Position numbers and translations under genes: made by a program. The notes under the pieces were generated by a model. That model was not told the DNA's origin. It saw only the letters and a program-made list of their open reading frames with translations, and did no database searches. Source: JASFQI01 sp050115555 (GTDB lineage: Bacteria > Desulfobacterota > DSM-4660 > Desulfatiglandales > HGW-15). From it: DNA of 31,267 nt. Where the stretch lies: positions 1-31,267 of the forward strand of contig JASFQI010000012.1 in NCBI GenBank assembly GCA_050115555.1, written 5' to 3'. Shown here piece by piece: positions 1-8,078 of this stretch (position 1 is the stretch's first letter; every line of letters starts with the position of its first letter).

Positions 1-2318
1 TTTTGACCGGGCCGGATTTCCAGAATACGTCTGTACAGCTCGAGCCCGTCCATGCCGGGATCCATGATCATGTCCAGGACGATCAAGTCGACCGGGTGTT
101 CTTTCAAGTAGGCGATCGCCTCCCCCCCGCTCGCAACCGCGGCAACAGAATACCCCAGAGAGGAGAGGATCTCCGAGGCGATGTCCCGCTGTTCTTTCAC
201 GTCATCCACCACCAGGAGGGTTTCCCCTCGTGCCTTGAATGCATCGACGGGTGCTTCCCCCTTTTGCTCAACCTCGGACGCCTTTTTCCTTAAGGCCGGG
301 AAATACAGGGTGAAGACGGTGCCGTCGCCCTCACTGCTTCGCACGTCGATGTACCCGTGGTGGTCCTTGACCGTGCCCCACACGACCGCCATGCCCAGCC
401 CGCTTCCGCTCCTGCCCAGGACCTTTTTGGTGTAAAACGGTTCGAAGATTCGATTCAGGTCCTCGGGGGAAATCCCGACACCGGTATCCGAGATGCGGAG
501 TGTGACGTAATCCCCTTCGTTCACGTGATCATATCCTCGAATGGGGGTGTCGACGTATTGATTCCTTGTGGAGATGCGGATCGGTCCGCCGCGGGGCATG
601 GCCTCTGCTGCATTGTTGAGGAGGTTCATGACGGTCTTGGAGAGATGGATGGGGGATGCGGAGATGGATAAAAGGTCCTCTGCCAGGTCCACGCTGACTT
701 CGACGTCGGGATGCATGAACTTCAACTTCTGATACTCCGGGCTCTCGAGGTAGTTCTGGATCACTTGGTTGAGATTTACGTTTTCAAGGGCTGCAACACC
801 TCTCCTGGCCATGGTCAGCAGGTCCTCGACAACCGCTGAGGCATTGAGCCCGGATCGCTTGATGGTCATGAGGGGCGTTATCAAGGGGCTGTCTTCGGGG
901 AGCTGCATCAGCAGGAGATCAGGATAGCTCACCAGTCCCGACAGGATATTGTTGAGATCGTGGGCTACGCCGCCGGCCAGGGTTCCGACGGCCTCCATTT
1001 TCTGTGCCCGCTGGAGCTGGGCTTCGAGCCTTCTCCTTTTCGTCACATCCCGGATGGTTCCCTCATATCCGATGATGCGTCCGCCGTCATCGTGCCGGAC
1101 GGAGGCCGTCACCGTGCAGTCCCGCTCGTTTCCGTTCTTGTCCCTGAACTTGATTTCATAGTCCTGGATGGGACCCCGGTCCAGCTCCTTCAAGACCCCT
1201 GGACGCTCGTCGGGGTTCACGTAAAAATCCTCCGTCTTCATGCCGAGCAGCTCTTCCCGCGAGTACCCGCAAAGGCGCTCCATGGCCGGATTCACATCGA
1301 GAAAACAACCGTGGTGATCCGCAATGTAAATAGCGTCACTCGAGCGTTCAAACAGGTTGCGGAACCGTTTTTCGGAGCGCTTGACCTCCTCGGTTCGCTT
1401 TCCGACCTCCTGCCTCAGTCGTACGTTCCAGAACCAGACGATGAGAACGAGCACGAAGCAAACGCAGACGGCCGCGAGAATGTGCGGGACGAACCTCGAG
1501 AAAGAGGGCTCCCGTTCGGAGTACATTGTGCCGATCCACTTCCGATGGATCTTCTCGAGAACACCGTTCTCTCTGGCAAGGGAGATTCCCTTGGAGAGGA
1601 TCCCGACAAGGACGGGATTCGATTCCTGTGTCGCCATGCAGTTCTTGCCGATGTAGAGGGGATCTCCGACCTTTTTGATCTGGTCGGTGAGCCGGTTCTT
1701 GAAGATGTGATACAGGACGATCTGCTCGTCTCCAATGACCGCATCCGCGCTGCCGGAAACCACGAGGTCGGTCGCCTCTGCAAAATCCTTTGTGTACCGG
1801 ACGTCAAAGGAGATGCCGGCCGAATCCAGGTACTCCTTTGCATAATCTCCCTTCTGCATGGCAATGTTTTTTCCTTCAAGGTCGCGGAGCTCCTTGATAT
1901 CGGTCCTCTCGGCGACAACGAAGATCGATGCCGGGACCTCGAACATGACCGGGGTGAAGTCGAACTGTTCGTCCCGTTTCTTACTGTAAAAGAAACTGGT
2001 CAGTACCTCCGCCTCCCCCGTACGCACGGCCTTCTGGGCTTCCTGAAACGACATGTCCGAGAAACGCGCCGTGAATCCGAGCTCCGTAGCCATCCATCGG
2101 GCCAGCTCGATGCACATCCCGGTACGCTCGCCGCTTTGATCCACGAACTCGAAAGGCGGATACCGGGTCTGGCTTACAAATACGACGGTTTGCTTGTCTC
2201 TGAGAAAGGCCTTTTCTTTTTTGGAAAGGAGTTCAGCAGAGGCGAAAGGGGGCCCTAAAAGAACCAAAGCAAGAATTGTGAGGACTGGAAGCGCGTAACC
2301 CTGCCCGGCTCGGCCCAT
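1..2318 (-). CDS. Hybrid sensor histidine kinase with periplasmic solute-binding (SBP_bac_3) sensor, partial
   Basis: The gene reads leftward and runs off the window, so at least 772 residues are present and the C-terminal end of the receiver domain is missing. The ATG at 2318 is preceded by an AGAGGAGA ribosome site. A signal peptide (about residues 1-27, ending FASA) leads into a family-3 solute-binding domain (about 35-260; the segment TRYPPFEFVD is typical). One membrane helix follows at about 278-298, then a PAS domain (about 320-430), a HisKA domain with AGGVAHDLNN and phospho-accepting His453, a HATPase domain with GSGLGMAVVWGTV, and a receiver domain with LVVDD and Asp749 in VLDMIMDP. 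Such proteins sense small solutes such as amino acids in the periplasm and autophosphorylate; the ligand cannot be told here. No response regulator gene is adjacent inside the window. It is a paralogue of the kinase at 25070-28054. Confidence 0.93.
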   Translation of the reverse strand, partial: MGRAGQGYALPVLTILALVLLGPPFASAELLSKKEKAFLRDKQTVVFVSQTRYPPFEFVDQSGERTGMCIELARWMATELGFTARFSDMSFQEAQKAVRTGEAEVLTSFFYSKKRDEQFDFTPVMFEVPASIFVVAERTDIKELRDLEGKNIAMQKGDYAKEYLDSAGISFDVRYTKDFAEATDLVVSGSADAVIGDEQIVLYHIFKNRLTDQIKKVGDPLYIGKNCMATQESNPVLVGILSKGISLARENGVLEKIHRKWIGTMYSEREPSFSRFVPHILAAVCVCFVLVLIVWFWNVRLRQEVGKRTEEVKRSEKRFRNLFERSSDAIYIADHHGCFLDVNPAMERLCGYSREELLGMKTEDFYVNPDERPGVLKELDRGPIQDYEIKFRDKNGNERDCTVTASVRHDDGGRIIGYEGTIRDVTKRRRLEAQLQRAQKMEAVGTLAGGVAHDLNNILSGLVSYPDLLLMQLPEDSPLITPLMTIKRSGLNASAVVEDLLTMARRGVAALENVNLNQVIQNYLESPEYQKLKFMHPDVEVSVDLAEDLLSISASPIHLSKTVMNLLNNAAEAMPRGGPIRISTRNQYVDTPIRGYDHVNEGDYVTLRISDTGVGISPEDLNRIFEPFYTKKVLGRSGSGLGMAVVWGTVKDHHGYIDVRSSEGDGTVFTLYFPALRKKASEVEQKGEAPVDAFKARGETLLVVDDVKEQRDIASEILSSLGYSVAAVASGGEAIAYLKEHPVDLIVLDMIMDPGMDGLELYRRILEIRPGQ

Positions 2319-2728
2319 GGCCTTGGTCTCCTCTCGATATGCAGGATCACCCCTGGGGGAAGAGGGATGTCCTTTGAACAATGAAGGAGTCGCAAAAAGC
2401 CGTGACCTGGAGATTTGCCCCTCGCGATTCCAAGCCGTTACAGCGTAGCCGACAACGGTCGAGCGGATTTTTGCGAGACCGTCAATAATGGGAAGGCAAA
2501 TCAGATTATATCGAACAATTAATATTAATAAGAAGTGATTAAAAGAGCAATGGTTTTCGCCGCGAAGATTCCCGTGACACACAGGGAGGTTGTGCAAAGG
2601 GCGCCCTTCGGGCGTCATTCTGGTGAGGAAGGGGGGCCGGGGTGGACCGCGCTTGCTTTCCGCTTCCAGCCTGTGTTAAGCCGGTATGCGAGGGAAGCGA
2701 GCGCAAGCTCGATAAAAGAGGAGAAACC
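2319..2728. other. Intergenic region between divergent genes
   Basis: These 410 bases separate the leftward kinase from the rightward amidohydrolase. They hold the ~98 bp repeat, then an AT-rich patch at about 2488-2545 (rich in TTATAT and TTAATATTAATAA) that could supply a promoter for either side. No -35/-10 pair is convincing. Open frames here look like chance overlaps; no gene is seen. Confidence 0.5.
2388..2485. repeat. Dispersed ~98 bp intergenic repeat, copy 1
   Basis: This block matches 15981-16078 in the same orientation. Shared segments include GACCT.GAGATTT, GCGATTCCA and, at the right end, TTTTGCGAGACCGTCAA. The ends of this copy are imperfect inverted repeats (GTCGCAAAAAGCCG at the left, CGGATTTTTGCGAGAC at the right), so it resembles a small non-autonomous or REP-like element. 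It lies between the divergent genes at 2318 and 2729. The middle third is diverged between the copies. Confidence 0.7.
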
Positions 2729-3586
2729 ATGCAGATCTACGATGCCCATGTCCACTTCCTCTGGGAAACATCGTTCGAGCCGTTTTTGCCGCGCTGGAGG
2801 GCTTTGCAGACACAGGGCCTTCGGGGCATGGCGGTCATCATTATGGGGTATCACCTGGCGGACACGAAGCGCTGCCTGGCCCTCATTCCCACCGCCTACC
2901 ACGATCAGGTGGGGGCGGATCGGGGGTTTTTCAGCGAGCCGCCCGATCTCTCCTCCTGCGTACCCCGGAGCCCGGACGGGCTTCAGCTCTTTCCCTATCT
3001 GGACAGCAGGTTCATGGAGGAGGGGCGGTCCGACCTGACCCCGTTTCGGGATGCCGGCTTCCGGGGGCTCAAGATCCTTTACGTCCCTGAAGAGGATCGG
3101 GAGAACGGCATGATCGGATGGGAAGCCCTCTTCCATCGACCCTTGAGCGCATCCGAGGACCTGACCTCCCGCCTGGTGGACCAGGCCGCCTCCTTCGGGT
3201 GGCCCGTGATCTTCCACGCGGATCTGCACCGGTACGGCGCGTTCGTGGAAGACCTCCTGGCGGCCCATCCGTCCACGCCCTTTATTCTTCCTCACCTGGG
3301 CTTTTCCCGAAAAGCCGTGGCAGGGATCCTGGAGAGACAGCCCCACGTATCCACGGATGTCTCCTCCCTGCTGCCGTTCATGAAGCGAGTACCGGAGGCG
3401 TACGCGGATTTTATCGCTGCTTACCCCGATCGCGTCCTCTTCGGCACGGACGCGACCTGGGGTTGGCCCGAGCTCGAGGAGGAGTACCTCGCCTTCCTTC
3501 CCGGATTGATTCGAGATGAGGAGGTCCTCGAACGTTTGTTCGCCGGGAATTACCTGCGTATCCACGAACAGGGGGTCGGCGCGTGA
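2729..3586 (+). CDS. Amidohydrolase family 2 (TIM-barrel metal-dependent hydrolase)
   Basis: The product is 285 residues, close to the usual size for small amidohydrolase-2 proteins. The ATG at 2729 is chosen because AGAGGAGA lies just upstream and because it puts the metal-binding His-x-His (DAHVH, His7 and His9) at the extreme N terminus, as the family requires; an earlier in-frame ATG at 2642 would add an unrelated leader. Other expected ligands are His163 in VIFHADLH, His189 in LPHLGFS and Asp241 in LFGTDATW. The family hydrolyses or decarboxylates small ring or carboxylate compounds; the substrate is not evident. The stop overlaps the next gene's GTG start, so the two are translationally coupled. 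Confidence 0.88.
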   Translation: MQIYDAHVHFLWETSFEPFLPRWRALQTQGLRGMAVIIMGYHLADTKRCLALIPTAYHDQVGADRGFFSEPPDLSSCVPRSPDGLQLFPYLDSRFMEEGRSDLTPFRDAGFRGLKILYVPEEDRENGMIGWEALFHRPLSASEDLTSRLVDQAASFGWPVIFHADLHRYGAFVEDLLAAHPSTPFILPHLGFSRKAVAGILERQPHVSTDVSSLLPFMKRVPEAYADFIAAYPDRVLFGTDATWGWPELEEEYLAFLPGLIRDEEVLERLFAGNYLRIHEQGVGA

Positions 3587-4764
3587 GCCGAGGGTCAGCG
3601 GCACCAGCGGAAGGGAAGGGGGAATCGGGGCGCCTTCGTGCCTATCGTTCCGAGTTTCCCGTAACCGAAACCACGACCTACCTGAACCACGCCGCGGTCT
3701 CACCTGTGCCGCTCAGGACGCAAAAGGCCGTGGAGACACTTTTCCACGAGCTCAGCCACGAGGGAATCTCCCGGTTTCCGGACTGGCTGAAGCGGGTCAC
3801 GGAGACGCGGGAGGCCGTGGCCCGGCTGATCAAGGCGGATGCTTCAGAGGTGGCCTTTGTGGCCAACACGTCGGACGGAGTGAGCGCCGTGGCACAGAGC
3901 CTGGCTTGGCAAGAAGGCGAAACCGTCCTCGTCCCCCGGCCCGACTTTCCGACCAACATCTACCCCTGGATGCACCTCGAGCGCCGGGGTGTGCGCGTAA
4001 GGTTCTATGAGCGAAGGGAAGGGCGGTTCGACGTCGCCGATGTGGAGCGCGCCCTGGTTCCGGGGACCCGGCTCCTGACCGTGAGCTCCGTGGACTTCGC
4101 CTCGGGGTTTGCCTGCGACCTGGAGGCCCTGGGGGCGTTCTGCGAAGCAAAGGGCCTCCTCTTTTTTGTGGATGCCATTCAAAGGCTGGGAGCCCTGCCT
4201 CTGGATGTGCGGCGTTGCAGGATTCACTTTCTGGCCGCAGGCGGGCACAAGTGGCTCCTGAGCGCCATGGGATGCGGCCTGCTCTTCGTGGCGAAGACGG
4301 CGCAGGAAGGCCTGGTGCCGGATCGGGTCGGTTGGCGGAGCGTCAAGGACGAATTGAACTTTGACACGCTTCATCTCGATCTCAAGCCGGACGCCGCACG
4401 TTTCGAGGCCGGCAGCTCCAACCTGCCCGGGATCACGGCCCTGGGGGCCTCGGTGGGACTCTTGCTGGAGGCAGGGGCGAACGGGATCCGGCAGAGAATT
4501 CTGGCGCTCAACGACCGATTTGACCAAGGTCTCGAGGAGCGGGGTCTTCGGGTTGTGACACCCATGGCACCGAAGGAACGCTCCGGGATCCTGTGCTTCG
4601 AGCCTCCGGGCGATCCGGATGCCCTGTGGCGGTTCCTTGCGGAGAACCGGGTCTCGGTCTCCCAGCGCCGGGGCGTGATTCGGCTTGCTCCCCACTTCTA
4701 CAACCATGCCGGGGACGTGGAACGGTTCTTCCGAGTCCTGGATCGATACCTTTCGCGTCGCTGA
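3583..4764 (+). CDS. Class V aminotransferase / cysteine desulfurase-like PLP enzyme
   Basis: The product is 393 residues. The GTG start at 3583 sits in a GTGA overlap with the amidohydrolase stop, which indicates coupled translation. The fold-type I PLP pattern is clear: N-terminal TTYLNHAAVSPVP, the cofactor-ring Asp197 in FVDAIQR, and the Schiff-base lysine Lys223 in AAGGHKWLL. The closest families are selenocysteine lyase/cysteine desulfurase and isopenicillin-N-epimerase-like proteins, which carry out desulfuration, racemisation or lyase chemistry on amino acids. No Cys-containing desulfurase loop could be identified with confidence, so a role in Fe-S assembly is not assumed. Pairing with an amidohydrolase suggests a small catabolic pathway; this is inference. 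Confidence 0.87.
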   Translation: MSRGSAAPAEGKGESGRLRAYRSEFPVTETTTYLNHAAVSPVPLRTQKAVETLFHELSHEGISRFPDWLKRVTETREAVARLIKADASEVAFVANTSDGVSAVAQSLAWQEGETVLVPRPDFPTNIYPWMHLERRGVRVRFYERREGRFDVADVERALVPGTRLLTVSSVDFASGFACDLEALGAFCEAKGLLFFVDAIQRLGALPLDVRRCRIHFLAAGGHKWLLSAMGCGLLFVAKTAQEGLVPDRVGWRSVKDELNFDTLHLDLKPDAARFEAGSSNLPGITALGASVGLLLEAGANGIRQRILALNDRFDQGLEERGLRVVTPMAPKERSGILCFEPPGDPDALWRFLAENRVSVSQRRGVIRLAPHFYNHAGDVERFFRVLDRYLSRR

Positions 4765-4858
4765 ACCTTGCCTGCCGGGATCCATGTTTGGTCCTTCATC
4801 GTGATGCGCCCTTCCTCTCCTCAGACAGAAAATCCGCCTTGCCCCTCCCGCGAGCCGC

Positions 4859-4888
4859 TTGTTCGGTATCCACGCTCCGTAGTATACT
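4859..4888 (+). promoter_or_regulatory. Candidate sigma70-type promoter for the AOR gene
   Basis: TTGTTC at 4859-4864 is separated by 18 bases from TATACT at 4883-4888. The -10 is near consensus and the -35 is fair. It would give a leader of about 65-70 bases before the ATG at 4963. That is short for a molybdenum-cofactor riboswitch, and no such fold was recognised. Confidence 0.5.
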
Positions 4889-4962
4889 TTTTATAAAGTG
4901 CCCACAGGTACCGCGGCCCTAATCGCACTTTCCGCCACGGGAGAATGGGAGGGAAGAAGACC

Positions 4963-6681
4963 ATGAAGATTCTTCGTGTCGACATGAGCAAGCAGACCGT
5001 GAAAGGCGAAGAGATCCCCGAAGCATATGCCGGGCTCGGTGGCCGGGGACTCACGTCCACCGTGGTGAACCGCGAGGTCCCCCCCCGGTGTGATCCTTTG
5101 GATCCGGAAAACCGGCTCGTTTTCGCACCGGGGCTCTTGAGCGGCACGTCCCTCATCAACACGAGCCGTGTGTCCATCGGCGGCAAGAGCCCGCTCACCG
5201 GGACCATCAAGGAAAGCAACGTCGGGGGTACGGCCGGGACGGCTCTGGGGAAGCTGGGTATCGCGGCAATCGTCGTGGAAGGGGCATCCCCGGACGGGAA
5301 GCTTTTCCTCCTTCGAATCGATGAGAGGGGAGAGGCCGCGTTTGTGCCGGCGGACGCGTTTCGGAAGATGCGCACATACGGGTTCGTGGATCGGATGCTC
5401 GAGGCCTATGGGAGGAAGACGGCGGTCCTTGCGATTGGACCGGCCGGTGAACTCGGCCTCGCTGTCGCCTCGGTTCAATCCTCCGACCTCGACGGGCGCC
5501 CGTGCCGTGCGGCCGGACGGGGTGGGATGGGCGCGGTTATGGGATCGAAAGGGCTCAAGGCCGTCGTGGTGGATCGGCGAGGCAAACAGGCGGAGGCCAT
5601 TGCCGACCCGGAAACGTTTAAGAAGGCGGCCCGGGACTTTGCCGCCATTGTGAAGGCCGACCCCAGGAGCGGCGGGATGATGCCCAGCCTGGGAACGGCG
5701 GGTCTCGTGGGCCCTGTGAACTCCCTGGGGGCGTTTCCCTCGTACAACGCGCGAAAGGGCGTGTTCGAAGGGTGGGAAAGGATCAGCGGTGAGGCCCTGG
5801 CCGAGCTCCTGAAGAAGAGGGGAGGCAACACGACACACAAGGGGTGCTCCCAGTGCATCGTAAATTGCTCGAACGAGTTCGTGGACCCGCAGGGACGCTA
5901 CGTGACGGGCTCCCTGGAGTACGAGACCCTATGGTCCATGGGCGGTATGACCGGCATTGACGATCTGGACACGATCGCGCGGATGGATCGGCTGTGCGAT
6001 GATATCGGGCTCGATACCATGTCCATGGGTGTGGCCCTGGCCGTGGCCATGGACGCGGGATACAAAGCGTTTGGGGACAAGGAAGGGGCTCTTGAAATGA
6101 TCGAGGAAACCGCAGAGGGGACGGCCTTCGGTCGGATTCTCGGAAACGGTCCCGCTGCCGTAGGCGCGCACTTCGGCCAAGACCGGGTGCCCGTGGTCAA
6201 AGGCCAGAGCATTGCGGCGTATGACCCGCGGGCGATGCAGGGAAATGGGGTCACCTATGCCACCTCCCCGATGGGAGCGGATCACACAGCGGGAAATCTG
6301 CTCGGAGAGTACCTTGCCGGCAATCTCGATCCCTTGAGCCCGGAAGGCCAGGTGGAGGCGTCCAGGCGCGCGCAGATCGCCATTGCGGCGCTGGACTGCA
6401 CGGGGTTATGCCTCTTCGCGGGGTTCTGCCTGGCACGTCCCGAGGCAAGTGAGGCCTTTTTGAGGGCAATGAATGCCCGGTGGGGGACTCGACTCGCACC
6501 GGAAGACCTCTCAGCCATGGGGCTTCGGGTCCTCCGTGAAGAGCGTGAGTTCAATCGGAGAGCGGGGTTCACGAACGAAGACGATCGGCTTCCCCGGTTC
6601 TTTTACGAGGAGCCGCTACCCCCGCACAACACGACAGTCCGCATCACGGAGGAGGACCTGGATCGCACATTCGATTTCTGA
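4963..6681 (+). CDS. aor: Aldehyde:ferredoxin oxidoreductase (tungstopterin, 4Fe-4S)
   Basis: The product is 572 residues and oxidises aldehydes to acids with ferredoxin as electron acceptor, using a tungsten (or molybdenum) bis-pterin cofactor and one 4Fe-4S cluster in the cytoplasm. The N terminus ILRVDMSKQTV...AGLGGRGL is typical. The cluster ligands are visible as CSQCIVNC (Cys295, Cys298, Cys302) plus Cys479 in LDCTGLC, matching the classical CxxCxxxC plus distal Cys arrangement. The start at 4963 is preferred over 4945 because GGGAGGG stands about ten bases ahead of it, whereas the earlier ATG has its purine tract almost touching it. The MoaD-like gene follows after ten bases, a common pairing. 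Physiological aldehydes cannot be read from sequence. Confidence 0.95.
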   Translation: MKILRVDMSKQTVKGEEIPEAYAGLGGRGLTSTVVNREVPPRCDPLDPENRLVFAPGLLSGTSLINTSRVSIGGKSPLTGTIKESNVGGTAGTALGKLGIAAIVVEGASPDGKLFLLRIDERGEAAFVPADAFRKMRTYGFVDRMLEAYGRKTAVLAIGPAGELGLAVASVQSSDLDGRPCRAAGRGGMGAVMGSKGLKAVVVDRRGKQAEAIADPETFKKAARDFAAIVKADPRSGGMMPSLGTAGLVGPVNSLGAFPSYNARKGVFEGWERISGEALAELLKKRGGNTTHKGCSQCIVNCSNEFVDPQGRYVTGSLEYETLWSMGGMTGIDDLDTIARMDRLCDDIGLDTMSMGVALAVAMDAGYKAFGDKEGALEMIEETAEGTAFGRILGNGPAAVGAHFGQDRVPVVKGQSIAAYDPRAMQGNGVTYATSPMGADHTAGNLLGEYLAGNLDPLSPEGQVEASRRAQIAIAALDCTGLCLFAGFCLARPEASEAFLRAMNARWGTRLAPEDLSAMGLRVLREEREFNRRAGFTNEDDRLPRFFYEEPLPPHNTTVRITEEDLDRTFDF

Positions 6682-6691
6682 GCCGGCTTCA

Positions 6692-6931
6692 ATGAGACTC
6701 CGCGTTCGTCTTTACGGGACCCTGGCACGTGACCTTTTAGGGGAATCGGGCGTCAGCGAGCTCCGGGTCGAGTTGCCGAATGGGTCCAGAGTTCGAGACC
6801 TCCTCGCCCATCTGGGCATCCCTTCGGGGGGAGGGGAGGTCGTGATTGGGAACAACCGGGTCCTGAGCCCGGAAGCGCGACTCCGGGACACCGCCTCCGT
6901 GAGCGTCTTTCAGGCCCTTGCCGGGGGATGA
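6692..6931 (+). CDS. MoaD/ThiS-like ubiquitin-fold sulfur carrier
   Basis: This 79-residue protein ends in Ala-Gly-Gly, the diglycine tail that is adenylated and thiocarboxylated in MoaD/ThiS proteins. It begins MRLRVRLYGTLARDL, typical of MoaD, and has the family's usual length of about 80 residues. In molybdopterin synthesis MoaD donates sulfur to precursor Z with MoaE; neither moaE nor an adenylating enzyme is in the window. Its position ten bases after the aldehyde:ferredoxin oxidoreductase gene suggests a dedicated carrier for the tungstopterin of that enzyme. Confidence 0.88.
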   Translation: MRLRVRLYGTLARDLLGESGVSELRVELPNGSRVRDLLAHLGIPSGGGEVVIGNNRVLSPEARLRDTASVSVFQALAGG

Positions 6932-6962
6932 GACGGGGGCACGGAAGTCGGGTCCCGCGGGC

Positions 6963-7364
6963 TCAACGCTGCTCGGCCGTGATTTCGAACTCGGGCGCGT
7001 TCACGATCAGTTTCTTGACCGAGCAAAGGTCCATGACGCGAACGATGGACTTTCGGTACTTCTCCGGGAACTGCTCGGGGAGCGTCAGCCGGAGGGCGAA
7101 CTTGACGAATCGTCTTTTCTTTTGGTCGTACTCTCCGCTCATGCTCAAAACCATGCCGTCAGCGGGGATTTCCCTGGCATCGCAGAAGTCCTTGGCATAG
7201 ACGCCGGCGCAGGTTGCAATGGAGGCCAGGAAGAGCTCAAAGGGCTGGGGTGCCGAGCCCTCGCCGCCCTCGTCGGGCAATTGATCGGTTTGAATCAGCC
7301 GGTCCCGGATCTGGGCGTCCACCCGTTTCCGGCCGGGAAATCGGACCTGAAGAATCTCTTCCAT
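6963..7364 (-). CDS. OsmC/Ohr-like protein
   Basis: The product is 133 residues. The ATG at 7364 is chosen for its GAGG ribosome site and because residues upstream of it in the longer frame are not family-like. The OsmC pattern is seen in SAPQPFELFLASIATCAG with Cys52, a second conserved cysteine Cys114 in VMDLCSVKK, and an extra Cys61. OsmC/Ohr proteins reduce organic hydroperoxides with this cysteine pair; this short form belongs to the broader YhfA-like group, whose substrates are less certain. It is convergent with the MoaD-like gene (31 bases between) and divergent from the operon starting at 7707. Confidence 0.85.
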   Translation of the reverse strand: MEEILQVRFPGRKRVDAQIRDRLIQTDQLPDEGGEGSAPQPFELFLASIATCAGVYAKDFCDAREIPADGMVLSMSGEYDQKKRRFVKFALRLTLPEQFPEKYRKSIVRVMDLCSVKKLIVNAPEFEITAEQR

Positions 7365-7706
7365 CGCAGGGTTCCTCTCTTGCGGATGCGGCACCTCGTT
7401 CGGGCCGATCCGTTCTTTCCACGAGTCGTGCGGGACCTCCTGTGGAAGGCCCCGGGATTCAAGTCGCGCCACCCTAGCACAATCCTACCGGGCGGGCAAT
7501 CGCCGTGTCGGGGGATTGCAGGAAGCACGTGAGATGTCCGGTCCGGATCGCAACTGCAGGGCGGTGTTTCAGGGAAAACCCGCTTGACATCCTCACATTG
7601 CCGGATATAGTGTTGATATGGTTGAATTTTTGTAAGCAACATCCCGCGTGTTTTCAGGAGGCGCAGCGCGTGTGAGCAACGCAGGATGCCTTCAAAGGGG
7701 GTTCCC
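7365..7706. other. Divergent intergenic region with one clear promoter
   Basis: These 342 bases lie between the OsmC-like gene (leftward) and the small membrane protein gene (rightward). They contain the sigma70-type promoter at 7584-7611. Further on, an AGGAGG at about 7656-7661 stands ahead of a GTG followed at once by TGA, a start-stop that may be fortuitous. No other gene is seen. Confidence 0.5.
7584..7611 (+). promoter_or_regulatory. Sigma70-type promoter of the 7707-11018 operon
   Basis: A perfect TTGACA at 7584-7589 is followed after 16 bases by TATAGT at 7606-7611. Predicted transcription begins near 7618, leaving a leader of about 90 bases before the ATG at 7707. Confidence 0.65.
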
Positions 7707-8057
7707 ATGAACCTGAAGTCGGCGTTTCCTCTGATGGTGATGGGGTATCTGCTCCTGACCGGCGTCTTTTTCCTGGTGGCGGGCCTGTTCGGGTGGCCTT
7801 TCCTTGCGGTGGATGCATCCCGGGCATCGGCCGTCAATATTCTTTCCGGGGTGTTCATCCTGCTCTCCTTTGGGTTTTACCTCGCCTGGCAGAGAGGGAC
7901 TCTGAAGAAGCGGGGAAAAACGCTCAAGCAGGTGAGGCTCGAGGCGGTCGAAAAGACCAAAGAGCGCTCCACCCTGCTCAAGATCGCCGAGGATGAGGAT
8001 GAGAATCCGGATGTGCGCCGACGGGCCGCAGAGCGCTTGGCCGAGTTCAAGGACTAG
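7707..8057 (+). CDS. Small membrane protein of unknown function (two TM segments plus charged tail)
   Basis: I do not recognise a named family. The product is 116 residues from the ATG at 7707, preferred over 7686 because AAAGGGGG lies just ahead of it. Two hydrophobic helices (about residues 6-30 and 40-60) are followed by a Lys/Arg/Glu-rich cytoplasmic tail with KKRGKTLKQVRLEAVEKTKE and a heptad-like spacing that could form a coiled coil. It is the first gene of an operon with the hydrolase (21 bases downstream) and the DUF6178 gene. Confidence 0.7.
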   Translation: MNLKSAFPLMVMGYLLLTGVFFLVAGLFGWPFLAVDASRASAVNILSGVFILLSFGFYLAWQRGTLKKRGKTLKQVRLEAVEKTKERSTLLKIAEDEDENPDVRRRAAERLAEFKD

Positions 8058-8078
8058 GGGTGGGTTGCGAGCCGCGCA

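Noticed and set aside
960..2258. 432-codon open frame on the plus strand
   Set aside because: It lies opposite the hybrid kinase, whose minus-strand frame shows signal peptide, sensor, PAS, HisKA, HATPase and receiver motifs in order.
2615..3703. 362-codon minus-strand frame opposite the amidohydrolase
   Set aside because: The plus strand has all metal ligands and a ribosome site; the minus frame has neither motif nor site.
3844..4785. 313-codon minus-strand frame opposite the aminotransferase
   Set aside because: Shadow of a GC-rich gene that has its PLP lysine motif on the plus strand.
4889..4962. Molybdenum-cofactor riboswitch before the AOR gene
   Set aside because: The predicted leader is only about 70 bases and no conserved core was recognised.
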